The position numbers were made by a program, and so were the translations under genes. DNA of 64,000 nt from Clostridia bacterium (GTDB taxonomy: Bacteria > Bacillota > Clostridia > Christensenellales > Aristaeellaceae), in contig JAFRLY010000032.1 of NCBI GenBank assembly GCA_017431005.1, forward strand, positions 1-64,000, in the 5' to 3' direction. Shown here piece after piece: positions 62,757-64,000 of this stretch (positions within the stretch are counted from its first letter, which is position 1; each line of letters opens with the position of its first letter). The notes beneath the pieces are model-generated. The model ran no database searches and had not been told where the DNA came from. It was given only the letters and a program-made list of their open reading frames with translations.

Positions 62757-64000
62757 TTATCCCCGGGCGCCTGCCTCCCCGGCCAGCGCCTTATAGGTTT
62801 CATCCTTTCTGCCGACCGGATGCTCCCCTTCCGGATGATAGGTGGGAACAGCGTCCGCCACCAGATCGCGGATCTGATCCTCCTTATTGGCATAGGCTGC
62901 CTGCATCAGGTTCTGCAGCTTGCTCAGGAACTGCGCCTCATCAAAAGCAATGGGGTTACCGATGTGAATCATATCGTTCTGGGTCTTCTGGAGACCTTCC
63001 TCGGCCATAAGCTTTTCCTCGTACAGCTTCTCACCGGGACGCAGGCCGGTATATTCAATTTTGATATCCACGTCCGGCTTGAACCCGGACAGCTTGATCA
63101 GGTTCCGGGCCAGGGTATCAATCTTGACCGGAGAACCCATATCCAGCACGAAGATCTCCCCGCCGCGGGCATAGGTGCCCGCCAGCATGACCAGGGAAAC
63201 CGCTTCCGGAATCGTCATGAAATACCGGATGATATCCGGGTGGGTCACGGTCACCGGGCCGCCGGCCTCGATCTGCTTTTTGAAGATCGGGATCACGGAG
63301 CCGTTGCTGCCCAGCACGTTGCCGAAGCGCACCGCCACAAACTGCGTATGGATATTCTCAAAGACACGGCCGGACCCGTCCCTGTCGGCATTTTCCTCGC
63401 CCAGGTGCGTGAACAGCTGAGGAATTTCGGATGCTTTGCCGGCTTTGATCTTCGCGTCAAAGGACTGGATGATCATCTCGCACAGACGCTTGCTGGCACC
63501 CATGATGTTGGTGGGATTCACCGCCTTGTCCGTGGAGATCAGAACGAAGCGGTCACAGCCGTGCACCATGGCGGCGTAGGCGGTTTTGTACGTGCCGATG
63601 GCGTTATTCTTGATCGCCTCGCAGGGGCTGTCCTCCATAAGCGGCACATGCTTGTGGGCTGCCGCATGATAGACGATCTGCGGACGGTATTTTTCAAAAA
63701 CCTCAAACATTTTGCGGCTGTCCCGGACAGAACCGATCAGGGTTTCGAAATTCAGCTCCGGATACTTTTCCCGCAGCTCCAGCTGAATGCTGTAGGCGTT
63801 GTTCTCATAAATGTCAAAAATAATCAGCTGTTTCGGATGGTGGGCGGCAATCTGACGGCAGAGCTCGGATCCGATGGATCCGCCGCCGCCGGTGACCAGA
63901 ACGACCTTCCCGTTGATAAAGTCGAAAACCTCCGACATATCCGCCTTGATCGGCTCCCGGCCCAGCAGGTCCTCCACGGAAACGTCCTTCATGGCGCTGA
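62757..64000 (-). CDS. CapD/PglF-type nucleotide-sugar 4,6-dehydratase, 5' end beyond window
   Basis: At least 411 residues of the SDR catalytic half: VEDLLGREPIKADMSEVFDF, LVTGGGGSIGSELCRQIAAH, HAAAHKHVPLMEDSP, LISTDKAVNPTNIMGASKR and AVRFGNVLGSNGSVIPIFK. The frame stays open to base 64000. VEDLLGREP normally sits in the middle of full-length proteins, so ATG 63992 is probably not the start and the membrane half likely lies outside the window. It should make UDP-4-keto-6-deoxy-GlcNAc for the aminotransferase encoded downstream. Confidence 0.9.
   Translation of the reverse strand, partial: SAMKDVSVEDLLGREPIKADMSEVFDFINGKVVLVTGGGGSIGSELCRQIAAHHPKQLIIFDIYENNAYSIQLELREKYPELNFETLIGSVRDSRKMFEVFEKYRPQIVYHAAAHKHVPLMEDSPCEAIKNNAIGTYKTAYAAMVHGCDRFVLISTDKAVNPTNIMGASKRLCEMIIQSFDAKIKAGKASEIPQLFTHLGEENADRDGSGRVFENIHTQFVAVRFGNVLGSNGSVIPIFKKQIEAGGPVTVTHPDIIRYFMTIPEAVSLVMLAGTYARGGEIFVLDMGSPVKIDTLARNLIKLSGFKPDVDIKIEYTGLRPGEKLYEEKLMAEEGLQKTQNDMIHIGNPIAFDEAQFLSKLQNLMQAAYANKEDQIRDLVADAVPTYHPEGEHPVGRKDETYKALAGEAGARG

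Noticed and set aside
62757..64000. A dehydratase split into separate SDR and membrane genes
   Set aside because: The frame is still open at the window edge and the visible methionine lies mid-protein compared with the family, so a full-length gene is more likely.
1..64000. tRNA or rRNA genes in the gaps
   Set aside because: I read the intergenic stretches for cloverleaf arms and conserved rRNA sequence and saw none; a covariance scan would be decisive.

Overview
The window looks like the chromosome of a Clostridia-class Firmicute, probably a gut or rumen lineage. The evidence is a high-GC coding style (most genes visibly GC-rich), a SCIFF peptide with its radical-SAM maturase (a Clostridia hallmark), a plsX-acpP-rnc block, CpsC/CpsD polysaccharide control proteins encoded as two separate genes, an AraR-type GntR/LacI hybrid regulator and consensus sigma-A promoters. 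I cannot resolve the genus. No rRNA, tRNA, CRISPR array, integrase or transposase is visible.

Layout. (1) 1-7.5 kb: a minus-strand surface-polysaccharide operon. It starts at a consensus promoter near 7.4 kb with a structured leader, then encodes a NusG/LoaP-like antiterminator, CpsC, CpsD, a half-length FlaA1-type membrane protein and a DegT aminotransferase. It ends in an AT-rich DUF4209/HEPN-motif gene wedged against the orphan 3' end of a second aminotransferase gene, followed by a degenerate repeat array. (2) 7.5-20 kb: mostly housekeeping on the minus strand (GH51 arabinofuranosidase, RNase III, ACP, PlsX, ProRS, Mrp, a peptidoglycan-binding lipoprotein, a secreted barnase-like RNase, RlmH, AraR, a SpoU methyltransferase). 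(3) 20-27.6 kb: a membrane glycan cluster (GT2 enzymes, DUF2304, DUF2142, flippase, O-antigen ligase/polymerase). (4) 27.8-44 kb: PepF, GtrA, a DUF2974 hydrolase, FtsK, an ABC exporter, SCIFF/ScfB with a PLP decarboxylase, rpsF-ssb-rpsR and FtsH. (5) 44-64 kb: a second large minus-strand polysaccharide locus, ending in a strong terminator near 43.97 kb.

The second locus encodes nearly everything needed to make and export a repeat-unit polysaccharide. It has a CapD-type dehydratase (running off the window edge), a fusion of a FlaA1-type membrane half with an aminotransferase, a PglC-like initiating phosphoglycosyl transferase, three glycosyltransferases, a flippase, a Wzy-type polymerase and two O-acyltransferases. 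It also has a set matching the WbpA/B/E/D/I route to UDP-ManNAc(3NAc)A-type sugars, with the B and E steps duplicated.

Points most worth a second look: the FlaA1-half/aminotransferase fusion, which mirrors two separate neighbouring genes at the other end of the window; the DUF4209/HEPN gene inserted at an aminotransferase tail; the antiterminator operon with its structured leader and internal terminator-like hairpin; the orphan barnase; and the quasi-periodic repeat array at the left edge.
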